In this document: positions 44,003-53,188 of the stretch, piece after piece
Layout: every line of letters starts with the position of its first letter
Numbering within the stretch: position 1 is the first letter of the stretch
Notes under the pieces: model-generated
Database searches by the model: none
Told to the model about the DNA's origin: nothing
What the model saw: the letters and a program-made list of their open reading frames with translations, nothing else
Program-made: the position numbers and the translations under genes
Assembly (NCBI RefSeq): GCF_021026315.1
Contig: NZ_JAJNCX010000002.1
Coordinates: forward strand, 310,001-374,000
Source: Rhizobium sp. C4
GTDB lineage: Bacteria; Pseudomonadota; Alphaproteobacteria; Rhizobiales; Rhizobiaceae
Direction: 5' to 3'
Length of the DNA stretch: 64,000 nt

Positions 44003-45262
44003 ATGAACCGTCTCATCAAATCAAGTCTTCTCGCGGCGACGGTGCTTTCGGGCCTCGCGTCCGTCGTGCATGCCGAAGACGCGACCTTGACCATCGAAAG
44101 CTGGCGTAACGACGACCTCGCCATCTGGAAGGACAAGATCATCCCGGCATTCGAGGCCAAGCATCCGGGCATCAAGATCAACTTCACGCCGATGGCGCCG
44201 ACGGAATACAATGCCGCGCTCAACGCCAAGCTGGCTTCCGGCACGGCAGGCGACCTGATTTCGTGCCGTCCGTTCGATGCCTCGCTGGAACTCTACAACA
44301 AGGGCTTCCTGACCGATCTCACGAGCCTCGACGGCATGGGCAATTTCTCGCCCGTCGCCAAGTCCGCCTGGCAGACCGACGATGCCAAGGCCACCTTCTG
44401 CGTGCCGATGGCCTCCGTTATCCATGGCTTCATCTACAACAAGGATGCCTTCGACAAGCTCGGCCTGAAGGCGCCGAAGACGCAGGACGAGTTCTACAAG
44501 GTTCTCGACGCGATCAAGAAGGACGGCACCTATATCCCGATGGCCATGGGCACGAAGGATCTCTGGGAAGCCGCCACCATGGGCTACCAGAATATCGGCC
44601 CGAACTACTGGCATGGCGAAGATGGCCGCAAGGCGCTGATCGCCGGCAAGGAAAAGCTGACCGACGCGCAGTGGGTTGCGCCGTTCAAGGAAATCGCCAA
44701 GTGGAAACCCTATCTGGGTGACGGTTTCGAGGCACAGTCCTATCCGGACAGCCAGAACCTCTTCACGCTCGGCCGCGCTGCTATCTATCCGGCCGGTTCG
44801 TGGGAAATCTCCGGCTTCAACACGCAGGCGCAGTTCAAGATGGGCGCGTTCCGTCCGCCGGTCGCCAAGGATGGCGATGCCTGCTACATTTCCGACCATA
44901 CCGATATCGGCATGGGCATGAATGCCAAGACCAAGCATCCGGAAGCCGCCAAGGCCTTCCTGGCCTGGGTTGCCTCGCCGGAATTCGCCTCGATCTACGC
45001 CAACGCGCTGCCCGGCTTCTTCAGCCTGAACTCGACTGCGGTCGAGATGAAGGACCCGCTCGCCCAGGAATTCGTCTCCTGGCGCAAGGACTGCAAGTCG
45101 ACGATCCGCTCGACCTACCAGATCCTGTCGCGTGGCACGCCGAACCTCGAAAACGAGACCTGGACGGAATCGGCCAACGTCATCAACGGGACTGATACGC
45201 CTGAAAAGGCAGCCGAAAAGCTGCAGAAGGGCCTCGACGGCTGGTATAAGCCGGCAAAGTGA
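44003..45262 (+). CDS. ABC transporter substrate-binding protein (CUT1 sugar family)
   Basis: A 419-residue periplasmic protein. The signal peptide is about 24 residues (basic MNRLIKSS, then LLAATVLSGLASVVHA), followed by ATLTIESWRNDDLAIWKDKI and the MalE-like fold (ISCRPFDASLELYNKGFLTD, LFTLGRAAIYPAGSWEI). ATG 44003 is used, with GGGAGAACGAG upstream. It lies 53 bp after murQ, so its ligand is probably MurNAc, GlcNAc or a small muropeptide-derived or amino sugar. A terminator-like hairpin follows. Confidence 0.9.
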   Translation: MNRLIKSSLLAATVLSGLASVVHAEDATLTIESWRNDDLAIWKDKIIPAFEAKHPGIKINFTPMAPTEYNAALNAKLASGTAGDLISCRPFDASLELYNKGFLTDLTSLDGMGNFSPVAKSAWQTDDAKATFCVPMASVIHGFIYNKDAFDKLGLKAPKTQDEFYKVLDAIKKDGTYIPMAMGTKDLWEAATMGYQNIGPNYWHGEDGRKALIAGKEKLTDAQWVAPFKEIAKWKPYLGDGFEAQSYPDSQNLFTLGRAAIYPAGSWEISGFNTQAQFKMGAFRPPVAKDGDACYISDHTDIGMGMNAKTKHPEAAKAFLAWVASPEFASIYANALPGFFSLNSTAVEMKDPLAQEFVSWRKDCKSTIRSTYQILSRGTPNLENETWTESANVINGTDTPEKAAEKLQKGLDGWYKPAK

Positions 45263-45269
45263 CACAATC

Positions 45270-45305
45270 GGGCTCCGCTCTCTCCTGAGGGTGGAGCCCT
45301 TTTTC
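45270..45305 (+). terminator. Terminator/attenuator after binding-protein gene
   Basis: GGGCTCC (45270-45276) pairs with GGAGCCC (45293-45299), with extra CTC/GAG pairing inside, followed by TTTTTC. It has the form of a Rho-independent terminator within an operon, so it probably trims transcription into the permease genes and keeps the binding protein in excess. Confidence 0.75.
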
Positions 45306-45373
45306 TGATCATCTTGATTATCCGGCAAACGAATGGCGCCGGAGTTTGAGCAACCGTTTCGGGCGAGGATGTC

Positions 45374-46324
45374 ATGCAGGTCGAGCAGATGGAGAGTGAG
45401 GTCGCGATCCCGCGCCGCCAGCCGATCCGCTGGCATATCGCGGTGTTTCTGGCGCCCGCCGTGCTCGTCTACACGGCCATCATGATCCTGCCGCTCGGCG
45501 GCACGCTGTTCCTTTCGTTCTACAAGGAAGTGCAGGGGACGGAGATCTTCGTCGGTTTCGACAATTTCCGCACGCTGTTCGGCAACGAACGCTGGGCTGC
45601 CGATTTCTGGAACGCGCTGAAGAATAACGTCATCTTCTTCATCATCCACATGCTGGTGCAGAACCCGATCGGCGTTGCGCTGGCGGCGCTGCTGTCTATC
45701 CCGAAGCTTCGTTTTGCCGGCTTCTACCGCACGGCCATCTTCCTGCCGACGCTGCTCTCCTTCGTCATCGTCGGCTTCATCTGGAAGCTGATCCTGTCGC
45801 CGATCTGGGGCGTCACGCCTTACCTGCTCAGCCTGGTGGATCTGAAATTCCTGTTCGCGCCCTGGCTCGGCAAGCCCGGCAGCGCGCTGATCGCGGTCTC
45901 TCTGATCTCCGTCTGGCAATATGTCGGCATTCCGATGATGCTGATCTATGCAGCACTTCTGAACATTCCCGACGAAGTGCTGGAGGCCGCCGAATGCGAC
46001 GGCATTACCGGCTGGAGCCAGTTCTGGAAGATCAAGCTGCCGCTCATCCTGCCGTCGATCGGCATCATATCGATCCTGACCTTTGTCGGCAATTTCAACG
46101 CCTTCGATCTGGTCTACACCGTTCAGGGCGCGCTTGCCGGGCCCGACGGATCGACGGATATCCTGGGCACGCTGCTCTATCGCACCTTCTTCGGTTTCCA
46201 GCTGCAGCTGGGCGACCGGACGATGGGGGCGACGATCGCAACGGTCATGTTCCTGATCATTCTCGCCGGCGTCTCGCTCTATCTCTTTGGCATCCAGCGG
46301 CGGATGCGCCGCTATCAGTTCTGA
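45374..46324 (+). CDS. ABC sugar transporter permease (MalF type)
   Basis: A 316-residue permease with six predicted helices, the first at about residues 22-46 (IAVFLAPAVLVYTAIMILPL). The EAA loop is EVLEAAECDGITGWSQFWKI. ATG 45374 has GAGGA upstream. It forms the channel with the next gene for the solute bound by the 44003 protein. Confidence 0.92.
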   Translation: MQVEQMESEVAIPRRQPIRWHIAVFLAPAVLVYTAIMILPLGGTLFLSFYKEVQGTEIFVGFDNFRTLFGNERWAADFWNALKNNVIFFIIHMLVQNPIGVALAALLSIPKLRFAGFYRTAIFLPTLLSFVIVGFIWKLILSPIWGVTPYLLSLVDLKFLFAPWLGKPGSALIAVSLISVWQYVGIPMMLIYAALLNIPDEVLEAAECDGITGWSQFWKIKLPLILPSIGIISILTFVGNFNAFDLVYTVQGALAGPDGSTDILGTLLYRTFFGFQLQLGDRTMGATIATVMFLIILAGVSLYLFGIQRRMRRYQF

Positions 46325-46334
46325 AGGTGTCGCC

Positions 46335-47174
46335 ATGGCCAATGCCCGCATCTCACGGACCCGTCTTGCCTTCGTTCACGTGGCGCTGATCGTTTACACG
46401 ATCATCGCGCTGTTCCCGGTCGTCCTGACGATCATGAACTCGTTCAAGACGCGCAACGACATTTTCCGCTCGCCGCTGACCCCGCCGCTGCCGTCGACCT
46501 TCTCGCTGACCGGCTATTACACCGTGCTCGGGCAGGGCGACTTCTTCGGCTATTTCCAGAACTCGCTGATCGTCACCGTCGCCTCGATCTTCTGCGTACT
46601 CCTCTTCGGCGCCATGGCCGCCTTTGCGCTCTCCGAATATCGCTTCCGCGGCAACCTGCTGATGGGGCTCTATCTGGCGCTCGGCATCATGATCCCGATC
46701 CGCCTCGGCACGATCGGCATCCTGCAGGAAATGGTGGCGCTGCATCTCGTCAACACGCTGGTTTCGCTGGTCCTCGTCTACACGGCGCAAGGCCTGCCGC
46801 TTGCCGTCTTCATCCTCTCGGAATTCATGCGCACGGTGTCGGATGACCTGAAGAGCGCCGGGCGCATCGACGGCCTGTCGGAATACGCGATCTTCTTCCG
46901 CCTTGTCCTGCCGCTCGTCCGCCCCGCGATGGCGACGGTTGCCGTCTTCACGATGATCCCGATCTGGAACGATCTCTGGTTCCCGCTGATCCTGGCGCCG
47001 GGCGAGAAGACGAAGACGGTGACACTCGGCGCGCAGACCTTCATCGGCCAGTTCGTGACCGACTGGAACGCGGTTCTGTCCGCGCTCTCGCTCGCGATCT
47101 TCCCCGTGCTTGTTCTCTATGTCCTCTTCTCGCGCCAGCTGATCAGGGGCATCACCGCAGGAGCCGTGAAATGA
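46335..47174 (+). CDS. ABC sugar transporter permease (MalG type)
   Basis: A 279-residue permease with six predicted helices (first FVHVALIVYTIIALFPVVL). The EAA loop is DLKSAGRIDGLSEYAIFFRL. ATG 46335 has GAAGGTG upstream; the stop overlaps the oxidoreductase start (ATGA). It is the second channel subunit. Confidence 0.92.
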   Translation: MANARISRTRLAFVHVALIVYTIIALFPVVLTIMNSFKTRNDIFRSPLTPPLPSTFSLTGYYTVLGQGDFFGYFQNSLIVTVASIFCVLLFGAMAAFALSEYRFRGNLLMGLYLALGIMIPIRLGTIGILQEMVALHLVNTLVSLVLVYTAQGLPLAVFILSEFMRTVSDDLKSAGRIDGLSEYAIFFRLVLPLVRPAMATVAVFTMIPIWNDLWFPLILAPGEKTKTVTLGAQTFIGQFVTDWNAVLSALSLAIFPVLVLYVLFSRQLIRGITAGAVK

Positions 47175-48229
47175 CCGCCGAACCGATCCGCGTCCTCGTC
47201 GCCGGCCTCGGGAACATGGGTCTGTCCCATGCGCTGGCCTATGTCGCCAATCCGGGCTTCGAGATTGCCGGTCTCGTCAATCGTTCTGCGGTGCCGCTGC
47301 CGGAGGCGCTTGCCGGCCACGCGATCCTGCCGTCCTTCCCGGACGCGCTGAAAGAGCTGAAGCCGGAGCTTTGCTCGATCAACACCTATTCCGACAGCCA
47401 CGCGGATTTCGCCGTGATGGCCATGGAGGCGGGCGCGCATGTCTTTGTCGAAAAGCCGCTTGCCACGACGGTGGCGGATGCCGAACGCGTGGTCGCCTGT
47501 GCGCGTGCCAACGGCCGCAAGCTCGTCATCGGCTATATCCTCCGCCATCATCCGAGCTGGCAGAAGCTGATCGCCCTGTCGCGCGATCTCGGCGGGCCTT
47601 ACGTCTTCCGCATGAACCTCAACCAGCAATCCTCCGGCAAGACCTGGGAGACACACAAGGCTCTGATGAACACGACCTCGCCGATCGTCGACTGCGGCGT
47701 GCATTATGTCGATGTCATGTGCCAGATCACGGATGCCAAGCCGGTTTCCGTGCGGGGCATGGGCCTGAGGTTGTCGGACGAAATCGCGCCGGACATGTAC
47801 AATTACGGCCATCTGCAGGTGATGTTCGAGGATGGTTCGGTCGGCTGGTATGAGGCGGGCTGGGGGCCGATGATGTCGGAAACGGCCTTCTTCGTGAAGG
47901 ACGTCATCTCGCCCAAGGGCTGCGTCTCGATCGTCATGGACCCGAATGCCAAGTCGGACGATATCGACACCCATACGAAGACCTCCGTCATCCGCCTGCA
48001 CAAGGCGGCGACGGGTGCGAATGGCGCCTTCGCCACGCCGGACGAGCTGCTGCGCATGGATGACGAGCCGGGTCACCAGCAGCTCTGCGATCTGGAGCAG
48101 GCCTATGTGCTGAAGGCCATCCGCGAGGATATCGACCTCAATCGCCACATGGACGATGCCGTCCAGTCGCTTCGCATCTGCCTGGCCGCCGACGAAAGCG
48201 TGCGGACCGGCAGAATGATCCAACTTTGA
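47171..48229 (+). CDS. Gfo/Idh/MocA family oxidoreductase
   Basis: A 352-residue oxidoreductase. The Rossmann motif is VLVAGLGNMGLSHALAY, the family signature is VEKPLATTVADAERVV and the substrate-domain motif is CGVHYVDVMCQI. It lies within the importer operon, between the permeases and the ATPase. It suggests that the imported sugar, or part of it, is oxidised or reduced before entering the amino-sugar route. Relatives in peptidoglycan-sugar contexts are not well characterised. Confidence 0.88.
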   Translation: MTAEPIRVLVAGLGNMGLSHALAYVANPGFEIAGLVNRSAVPLPEALAGHAILPSFPDALKELKPELCSINTYSDSHADFAVMAMEAGAHVFVEKPLATTVADAERVVACARANGRKLVIGYILRHHPSWQKLIALSRDLGGPYVFRMNLNQQSSGKTWETHKALMNTTSPIVDCGVHYVDVMCQITDAKPVSVRGMGLRLSDEIAPDMYNYGHLQVMFEDGSVGWYEAGWGPMMSETAFFVKDVISPKGCVSIVMDPNAKSDDIDTHTKTSVIRLHKAATGANGAFATPDELLRMDDEPGHQQLCDLEQAYVLKAIREDIDLNRHMDDAVQSLRICLAADESVRTGRMIQL

Positions 48230-48244
48230 CGCCCGGAGAACACC

Positions 48245-49255
48245 GTGGGAAATCTCCAACTGAAATCGATCCGCAAGGCTTACGGCACCCATGAAGTGCT
48301 GAAGGGCATCGACCTCGACGTCAAGGACGGCGAGTTCGTAATTTTCGTCGGGCCGTCGGGCTGCGGAAAATCGACGCTGCTGCGCACCATTGCCGGCCTT
48401 GAGGACATCACCTCCGGCGCCGTCGTCATCGACGGGCAGGATGTCTCGGTGACGCCGCCGGCCAAGCGCGGCATTGCCATGGTCTTCCAGTCCTATGCGC
48501 TTTATCCGCACCTGACGGTGCGCGACAATATGGGCCTTGGACTGAAACAGGCGGGCAACCCAAAGTCGCTGATCGACGAACGCGTCAAGGTCGCCTCCGG
48601 CCTGCTTTCCCTCGATCCCTATCTGGAACGTCGCCCGGCCGAGCTTTCCGGTGGTCAGCGCCAGCGTGTTGCGATCGGGCGCGCCATCGTGCGTGAGCCG
48701 AAGCTCTTCCTCTTCGACGAGCCGTTGTCGAACCTCGATGCGGCGCTGCGCGTACAGACCCGTCTGGAGATTGCCGCCCTCCATCGCCGTCTCAAGGCGA
48801 CGATGATCTATGTGACGCATGACCAGGTCGAGGCGATGACATTGGCCGACAAGATCGTCGTGCTGAATGCCGGCCAGATCGAGCAGGTCGGCTCGCCGAT
48901 GGAGCTCTACAACAAGCCCGCCAACCTCTTCGTTGCCGGCTTCATCGGTTCGCCGCAGATGAACCTGATTGATGCGGACAGACTGGGGCTCTCCGGGGCC
49001 AAGACGATTGGCATCCGGCCTGAACATGTGGGCCTGTCACGCACTGAAGGCGAATGGCGCGGTGTCATCACCCATGTCGAACATCTGGGTGCGGACACGA
49101 TCGTCTATCTCGATACCGAGAAGGCAGGTTTCATCACCGTCCGCCTCTTCGGCGAGCATGACTTCAAGCCGGACGAAGCCGTTTTCGCGACGCCCGACCA
49201 CGGCCGCGAGCATCGCTTTTCCAGCGACGGAAAGGCTCTGTCAGTGACGCCTTGA
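48245..49255 (+). CDS. ABC sugar transporter ATP-binding protein (UgpC/MalK type)
   Basis: A 336-residue ATPase with GTG start. Walker A is GPSGCGKST, the signature [15 protein letters not shown], Walker [13 protein letters not shown] and the switch His in [11 protein letters not shown]; a shortened TOBE domain with [12 protein letters not shown] follows. It energises the importer 44003-47174 and is the last gene of this unit. Confidence 0.94.
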   Translation: MGNLQLKSIRKAYGTHEVLKGIDLDVKDGEFVIFVGPSGCGKSTLLRTIAGLEDITSGAVVIDGQDVSVTPPAKRGIAMVFQSYALYPHLTVRDNMGLGLKQAGNPKSLIDERVKVASGLLSLDPYLERRPAELSGGQRQRVAIGRAIVREPKLFLFDEPLSNLDAALRVQTRLEIAALHRRLKATMIYVTHDQVEAMTLADKIVVLNAGQIEQVGSPMELYNKPANLFVAGFIGSPQMNLIDADRLGLSGAKTIGIRPEHVGLSRTEGEWRGVITHVEHLGADTIVYLDTEKAGFITVRLFGEHDFKPDEAVFATPDHGREHRFSSDGKALSVTP

Positions 49256-49280
49256 CCTGAAGCGCTCGCTTGCAGATGGC

Positions 49281-49296
49281 GACCGCCCAGGCGGTC
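49281..49296. terminator. Short inverted repeat between convergent genes
   Basis: GACCGCC, CA, GGCGGTC: a perfect repeat 25 bp after the ATPase stop and just before the epimerase stop, without a T tract. It is a probable weak bidirectional terminator. Confidence 0.35.
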
Positions 49297-49300
49297 ACTA

Positions 49301-50215
49301 TCACGTCGAAAGGGCAGCGCTTGCGAGCGCTTTGAGATCGTGGTCGGCCGCGAAGCCGAGCGAGAGAGCCTGGCCCGCATCGAGCGGCGGCATGCTGCCG
49401 AAGATTTTCCGCAGACCTTCATCGTTACCCCAGCTGATCTGCGCGGGACGACCCGTGACGTCGGCCGTTGCCGCAGCGACTTCCTTCAGGCTCGCATGCA
49501 GCACGGGCGGCTGGATGATGGTTGCGTTCGGCTGTTCGAGCGCGGCGGCCGTCAGCAGCGTCTCGACGGCGGCCTGTCGCGACATCCACCAGCAGCTGCT
49601 TTCTGCCGGAACCGGGCAGGCATAGGGCGTCCCGGCCGCGATGGCGTGGAAGATCTGGCTCATGAAGGCTGACCCATGCCCGCTTTCGCTCGGCGGACGC
49701 GCGACAATGCCGGGGAAGCGCAGACTGATCGCAGAAAGAGCGCCGCGCCGGGTCATGTCGGCCAGCAGCATTTCGGTCATGCGCTTGTGCGCGCCATAGG
49801 TAATGTCGGGGTGTGTCGCGGTCTCCGCGGTGACGACGCTGTCGCTCAATGTGCCATAGACGGCGATGGAGGAGGCGAAGACGAAGCGTGCGCCCGGTTG
49901 GCGGGCAGCCACCTCGTCGGCCAGCGCAATCGGGGCCAGAAGGTTGACCCGCAGGCCTGCCTCCTGCTGCCGCTCGGCAAGGCCGCCCGGCATGCTCGCG
50001 AGGTGGAAGACGAGGTCGAAGCCGGGTTCGAGCAGGTCGGCTCTGAACTCGGCATCAGCGAGGTCGCCCGGCAGGACCTGCGTTCCCGGAGCGGCGAGAC
50101 CGTCCACCGACCTGTCCGTCAGGACGACGCGTGCATTGGCGGGCGCCCAGGTGGAGAGCCGTGCAACAAGTCCGCGACCGAGAAAACCGTTTGCTCCGGT
50201 GACCAGAACGCGCAT
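49301..50215 (-). CDS. NAD-dependent epimerase/dehydratase family protein (DenD-like)
   Basis: A 304-residue extended SDR. The cofactor motif is VLVTGANGFLGRGLVARL at the N terminus, the catalytic Ser/Tyr/Lys are in FASSIAVYG and YGAHKRMTEM, and the layout resembles D-erythronate 2-dehydrogenase DenD. It is last in the leftward ring-cleavage operon, 1 bp overlapping the cupin gene. In that context it may oxidise a hydroxy acid fragment. Substrate unknown. Confidence 0.82.
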   Translation of the reverse strand: MRVLVTGANGFLGRGLVARLSTWAPANARVVLTDRSVDGLAAPGTQVLPGDLADAEFRADLLEPGFDLVFHLASMPGGLAERQQEAGLRVNLLAPIALADEVAARQPGARFVFASSIAVYGTLSDSVVTAETATHPDITYGAHKRMTEMLLADMTRRGALSAISLRFPGIVARPPSESGHGSAFMSQIFHAIAAGTPYACPVPAESSCWWMSRQAAVETLLTAAALEQPNATIIQPPVLHASLKEVAAATADVTGRPAQISWGNDEGLRKIFGSMPPLDAGQALSLGFAADHDLKALASAALST

Positions 50216-50835
50216 CAGGCCTTCTCCGCCGCTGCGCTCGTCGACGGATGTGACGGCTCCAGTTTGAGGCTTGCGGCGATTGCCGGATCATAGACGCCCG
50301 AAACGAGAATGAAGAGCATGCGGCAGGGCCTGCCCGAACGGTTCGCCCAGGCATGGTTGGTGCCGCGCTGGATGACGACGGAGCCCGGTTTCAGCAGCAC
50401 TTCGCCATCGTCGACGACCAGCGTCATCTCGCCGTCGATGACGATGCCGTAGTCGACCGATTCCGTGCGGTGCATGAGCGGATGCGGCGAGGTTTCGCGC
50501 ACGGTGGAGGCGGCGGCGTCGCCGATCTCGGTAAAGGCCTCGTCCATGCGGCTGGCGCCGTCCTTGAGGAAGTCTTCGGTGTCCGGCGGAATATCGACGA
50601 AGCGGATGCGTGTGCCGCCGGGCGGCGGCGGCAGGGTGAGCGGCCCGAGCGTCGGATCGACGCCGTTGTCAACCGGAGCCGGGCTCTGCGATGTCGCCCA
50701 TACCTCGTGAAAGACGGTGCCCGGAATGGCGGCGATATCCACCACGGTCGGAAGCGGGCCGACCTCGGTCAGGATGGCTGTGCCGTCGGGGCGGTGGCCG
50801 GTAACAATGCGGGTGATGGGCGGGAATGATGTCAT
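50215..50835 (-). CDS. Cupin-domain protein
   Basis: A 206-residue protein whose C-terminal half is a conserved cupin barrel: DYGIVIDGEMTLVVDDGEVL then PGSVVIQRGTNHAWANRSG, with a His ligand in the second motif (the first motif has lost the usual HxH). The N-terminal half has an unrecognised proline-rich domain (TLPPPPGGTRIRFVDIPP). Proteins of this form are often annotated near aromatic-degradation genes. A catalytic role is uncertain. ATG 50835 overlaps the MFS gene stop. Confidence 0.78.
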   Translation of the reverse strand: MTSFPPITRIVTGHRPDGTAILTEVGPLPTVVDIAAIPGTVFHEVWATSQSPAPVDNGVDPTLGPLTLPPPPGGTRIRFVDIPPDTEDFLKDGASRMDEAFTEIGDAAASTVRETSPHPLMHRTESVDYGIVIDGEMTLVVDDGEVLLKPGSVVIQRGTNHAWANRSGRPCRMLFILVSGVYDPAIAASLKLEPSHPSTSAAAEKA

Positions 50836-51950
50836 GCGGTTTTTGCCTTGGTAAAGAAGCCGATGGAGACGGCGGCCACGAAGATGGCCGCGATGCCGAG
50901 GGCGCCGAAGCCGAAATTCTCGCCCAGTGCACCGCCGACGATCGGGCCGAGTGCTGCGCCGATCATCAGCGTCGCCGGCGTCGCCGCGACCGCGCGCCCC
51001 GAAGGATCGAGCCTCGCCAGAAGGCCGAAGGCGAAGGTGTGGGTGAAGATCTGGACGGCGACGAAGATGGCCGCAGCGGGTGCCCAGACGACGAAGGTCG
51101 TTGCTCCCGTGACGATCAGCGCGAGCAGGGCCTGCACGGCCGGGCCGATCTGCACCACCACATTTGCCCGCACCCGGTTCTGGAGCAGGGCGGCAAGCGG
51201 CGAGGGAAACAGGAAGTTGACGATGCCGAGTGCAATCAGCACGGCGAGCACATGTGAAGGCTCGAACCCGCGCGACTTGCCGATCACCTCGACGAAGGAA
51301 AAGACCATGGCCTGGTTGAAGGTCATGATGCTGACGCCGAAAATGGTGAACCATGTCGCCCGGCTGAACGGGGTGACCGTGTCGGGCTCGATCGAGGACG
51401 GATTGCGGAAGAGCAGTGCGCATGCCAATGCTGCGAGCGCCATGACGGCACCGAAGACCTGAAACATGGCCGCGCCGCCATGGCTGATCAGCAATTGCGG
51501 AATGGCGCCCAGCATGACGATCCCGAACAGGCCGATCGCGATGCCGGCCGTGGCAAAGAGGCGATGCGGATTGGCGGCATGCCCCATGGTTCCGTGCACC
51601 ATGGAGAGCGCCACGCCCACCGACACGCCGGCCAGAAGATGCAGAGCCGCAAGCGGTGCGAAGGCGGTCTGTGTCGATGCGATCAGAAAGGACAGTGCCG
51701 CAACCGCAAACCCGGACGCCGCAATGACGCGCTGGTTGACCCGGTTGAAGCGGTGGGCGGCAAAGGCGCTCGCGACCACGGCGCCCAGCAGGAAGAGCGT
51801 GGCAAGTCCGCCCGCCTGTTGCGGGCTGAAGCCGAAACGCTCGACCAGAGCGCCGACCCAGACGGGCAGCGCGATGAGATCGAGCATCCCCGCACAATGG
51901 GCAATCACGAGGGCGACGACGGCGCCCTTCCCGAAAGTCTGTCCTGACAT
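50832..51950 (-). CDS. MFS transporter
   Basis: A 372-residue major-facilitator protein with about 11-12 predicted helices, starting with VVALVIAHCAGMLDLIALPV. The loop-2 motif after helix 2 appears as FAAHRFNRVNQRVI. It is short for a 12-helix carrier but continuous, with no sign of truncation. As part of the ring-cleavage operon it probably imports the aromatic or heterocyclic acid substrate. Confidence 0.85.
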   Translation of the reverse strand: MSGQTFGKGAVVALVIAHCAGMLDLIALPVWVGALVERFGFSPQQAGGLATLFLLGAVVASAFAAHRFNRVNQRVIAASGFAVAALSFLIASTQTAFAPLAALHLLAGVSVGVALSMVHGTMGHAANPHRLFATAGIAIGLFGIVMLGAIPQLLISHGGAAMFQVFGAVMALAALACALLFRNPSSIEPDTVTPFSRATWFTIFGVSIMTFNQAMVFSFVEVIGKSRGFEPSHVLAVLIALGIVNFLFPSPLAALLQNRVRANVVVQIGPAVQALLALIVTGATTFVVWAPAAAIFVAVQIFTHTFAFGLLARLDPSGRAVAATPATLMIGAALGPIVGGALGENFGFGALGIAAIFVAAVSIGFFTKAKTA

Positions 51951-52057
51951 GATCTCTCCTCTGCTCTGTCAGCGCGCCCGGATGCGCGCGACCTCCTCAA
52001 TCGCAGCGCAAGCGCTTTTTATCTTTTTGTTTGTACTTATGTTTTGGTGGAAGGGCC

Positions 52058-53188
52058 CTAGATGGCCCCTGCCAGTGTCCGCATGGAATCCTGCATGATC
52101 GAGGCGTGCTCCTCGCGGCTGCCGCCATGGATTTCGATATCGGCGAGCCGGCCGGAATTTTCGACAACCATCCGACAGCGGTCGTAGCGGCGTTCCTCGA
52201 ACGCGGCGAGCGCGGCCTTCAGATCGGTCCCGACCGCCAGTTCCTCGGCCAGAACCATCGCGTCCTCGATGCCAATGCAGGCACCGGCTGCGAGATGCGG
52301 CGTCGTGGCGTGAACGGCGTCGCCAATCAGCACGACCCGGCCGGAAGACCAGGGGCGCGGCATGAGCATCTGTTCGAGCGGGCGATAAACGATCTGGTGT
52401 TCGGATGAGAGTTCGGACGCGACCTTGCGGATGATCGGGGAGGGGAAACTCTCCAGCAGGGCGCGCAGTCTCGGCACAAAGGTCTCGGGCGCGACGAAAT
52501 CATTGGTGGCGCGGTCTTCGGTCAGGAACAGATAGACCGTATCTTCCGTGACGCGGTTCATGCCGACCTTCAGCTTCGGTCCCATCCACATCGAGACCGT
52601 ATCGACGCCTTCCGGCTTTGGCAGCACGGCGCGCCAGACGGACTGGCCGATGAAGCGCGGCTTCGGGGCGTCGGGGAAGACCTTCGCCCGGACCGCCGAA
52701 TAAAGCCCGTCGGCGCCGACGACCGCATCGTAGCGCCCTTCGCTGCCGTTGGAGAAGGTGACGGACACGCCGTCCGCATCCTCCCGGAGGTCGGTAAAGG
52801 TCAGGCCGAGGCGGACATTGGTGCTGGAGGCGCGCACGGCTTCTGAGAGGATTTTGGCGAGAGCCGGGCGCATGATCGCGCCGCCGCCCGGCAATTCCGG
52901 TCCGGCCACGCGCGGCGTCGGCAGATTGACGATGACGCTGTCGTCCGGTCCGCGCATCTGGACGCCATCGGTCGCATAGCCTTCTTCCAGGAAGCGTTCG
53001 ATGAGGCCGAGTTGCTTGAGAACCCGAAGCGTCGAGCCGTGCAGGCTGATGCCGGCACCATAGGAGCGCCATTGCGGATCGATCTCGACCAGATCGACGG
53101 AAAGGTCATTGCGGGAAAGCTGCAGGGCAGCGGTCATGCCGGCGAAGCCGCCACCGATAACCAGAACCTTCTGAATACCCGAATTCAT
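52058..53188 (-). CDS. FAD-dependent monooxygenase (aromatic hydroxylase family)
   Basis: A 376-residue class A flavin monooxygenase related to salicylate and 3-hydroxybenzoate hydroxylases. The three FAD motifs are present: GGGFAGMTAALQLS (residues 11-24), the DG motif in YDAVVGADGLYSAVR, and the GD motif in VVLIGDAVHATTPHLAAG. GGAGGAG lies upstream of ATG 53188, which overlaps the Rieske gene stop. It would hydroxylate an activated ring using NAD(P)H and oxygen, preparing it for cleavage by the dioxygenase encoded upstream. Confidence 0.9.
   Translation of the reverse strand: MNSGIQKVLVIGGGFAGMTAALQLSRNDLSVDLVEIDPQWRSYGAGISLHGSTLRVLKQLGLIERFLEEGYATDGVQMRGPDDSVIVNLPTPRVAGPELPGGGAIMRPALAKILSEAVRASSTNVRLGLTFTDLREDADGVSVTFSNGSEGRYDAVVGADGLYSAVRAKVFPDAPKPRFIGQSVWRAVLPKPEGVDTVSMWMGPKLKVGMNRVTEDTVYLFLTEDRATNDFVAPETFVPRLRALLESFPSPIIRKVASELSSEHQIVYRPLEQMLMPRPWSSGRVVLIGDAVHATTPHLAAGACIGIEDAMVLAEELAVGTDLKAALAAFEERRYDRCRMVVENSGRLADIEIHGGSREEHASIMQDSMRTLAGAI

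Noticed and set aside
44021-46351. A 776-codon open frame on the minus strand opposite the amino-sugar binding protein and first permease
   Set aside because: High-GC antisense frame; its translation is rich in Arg, Asp, Gly and His without domains, while the plus strand carries two clear family proteins and a terminator.
47117-49027. A 636-codon minus-strand frame opposite the Gfo/Idh/MocA and ATPase genes
   Set aside because: Same antisense pattern; the plus-strand Walker and ABC signature motifs are unmistakable.
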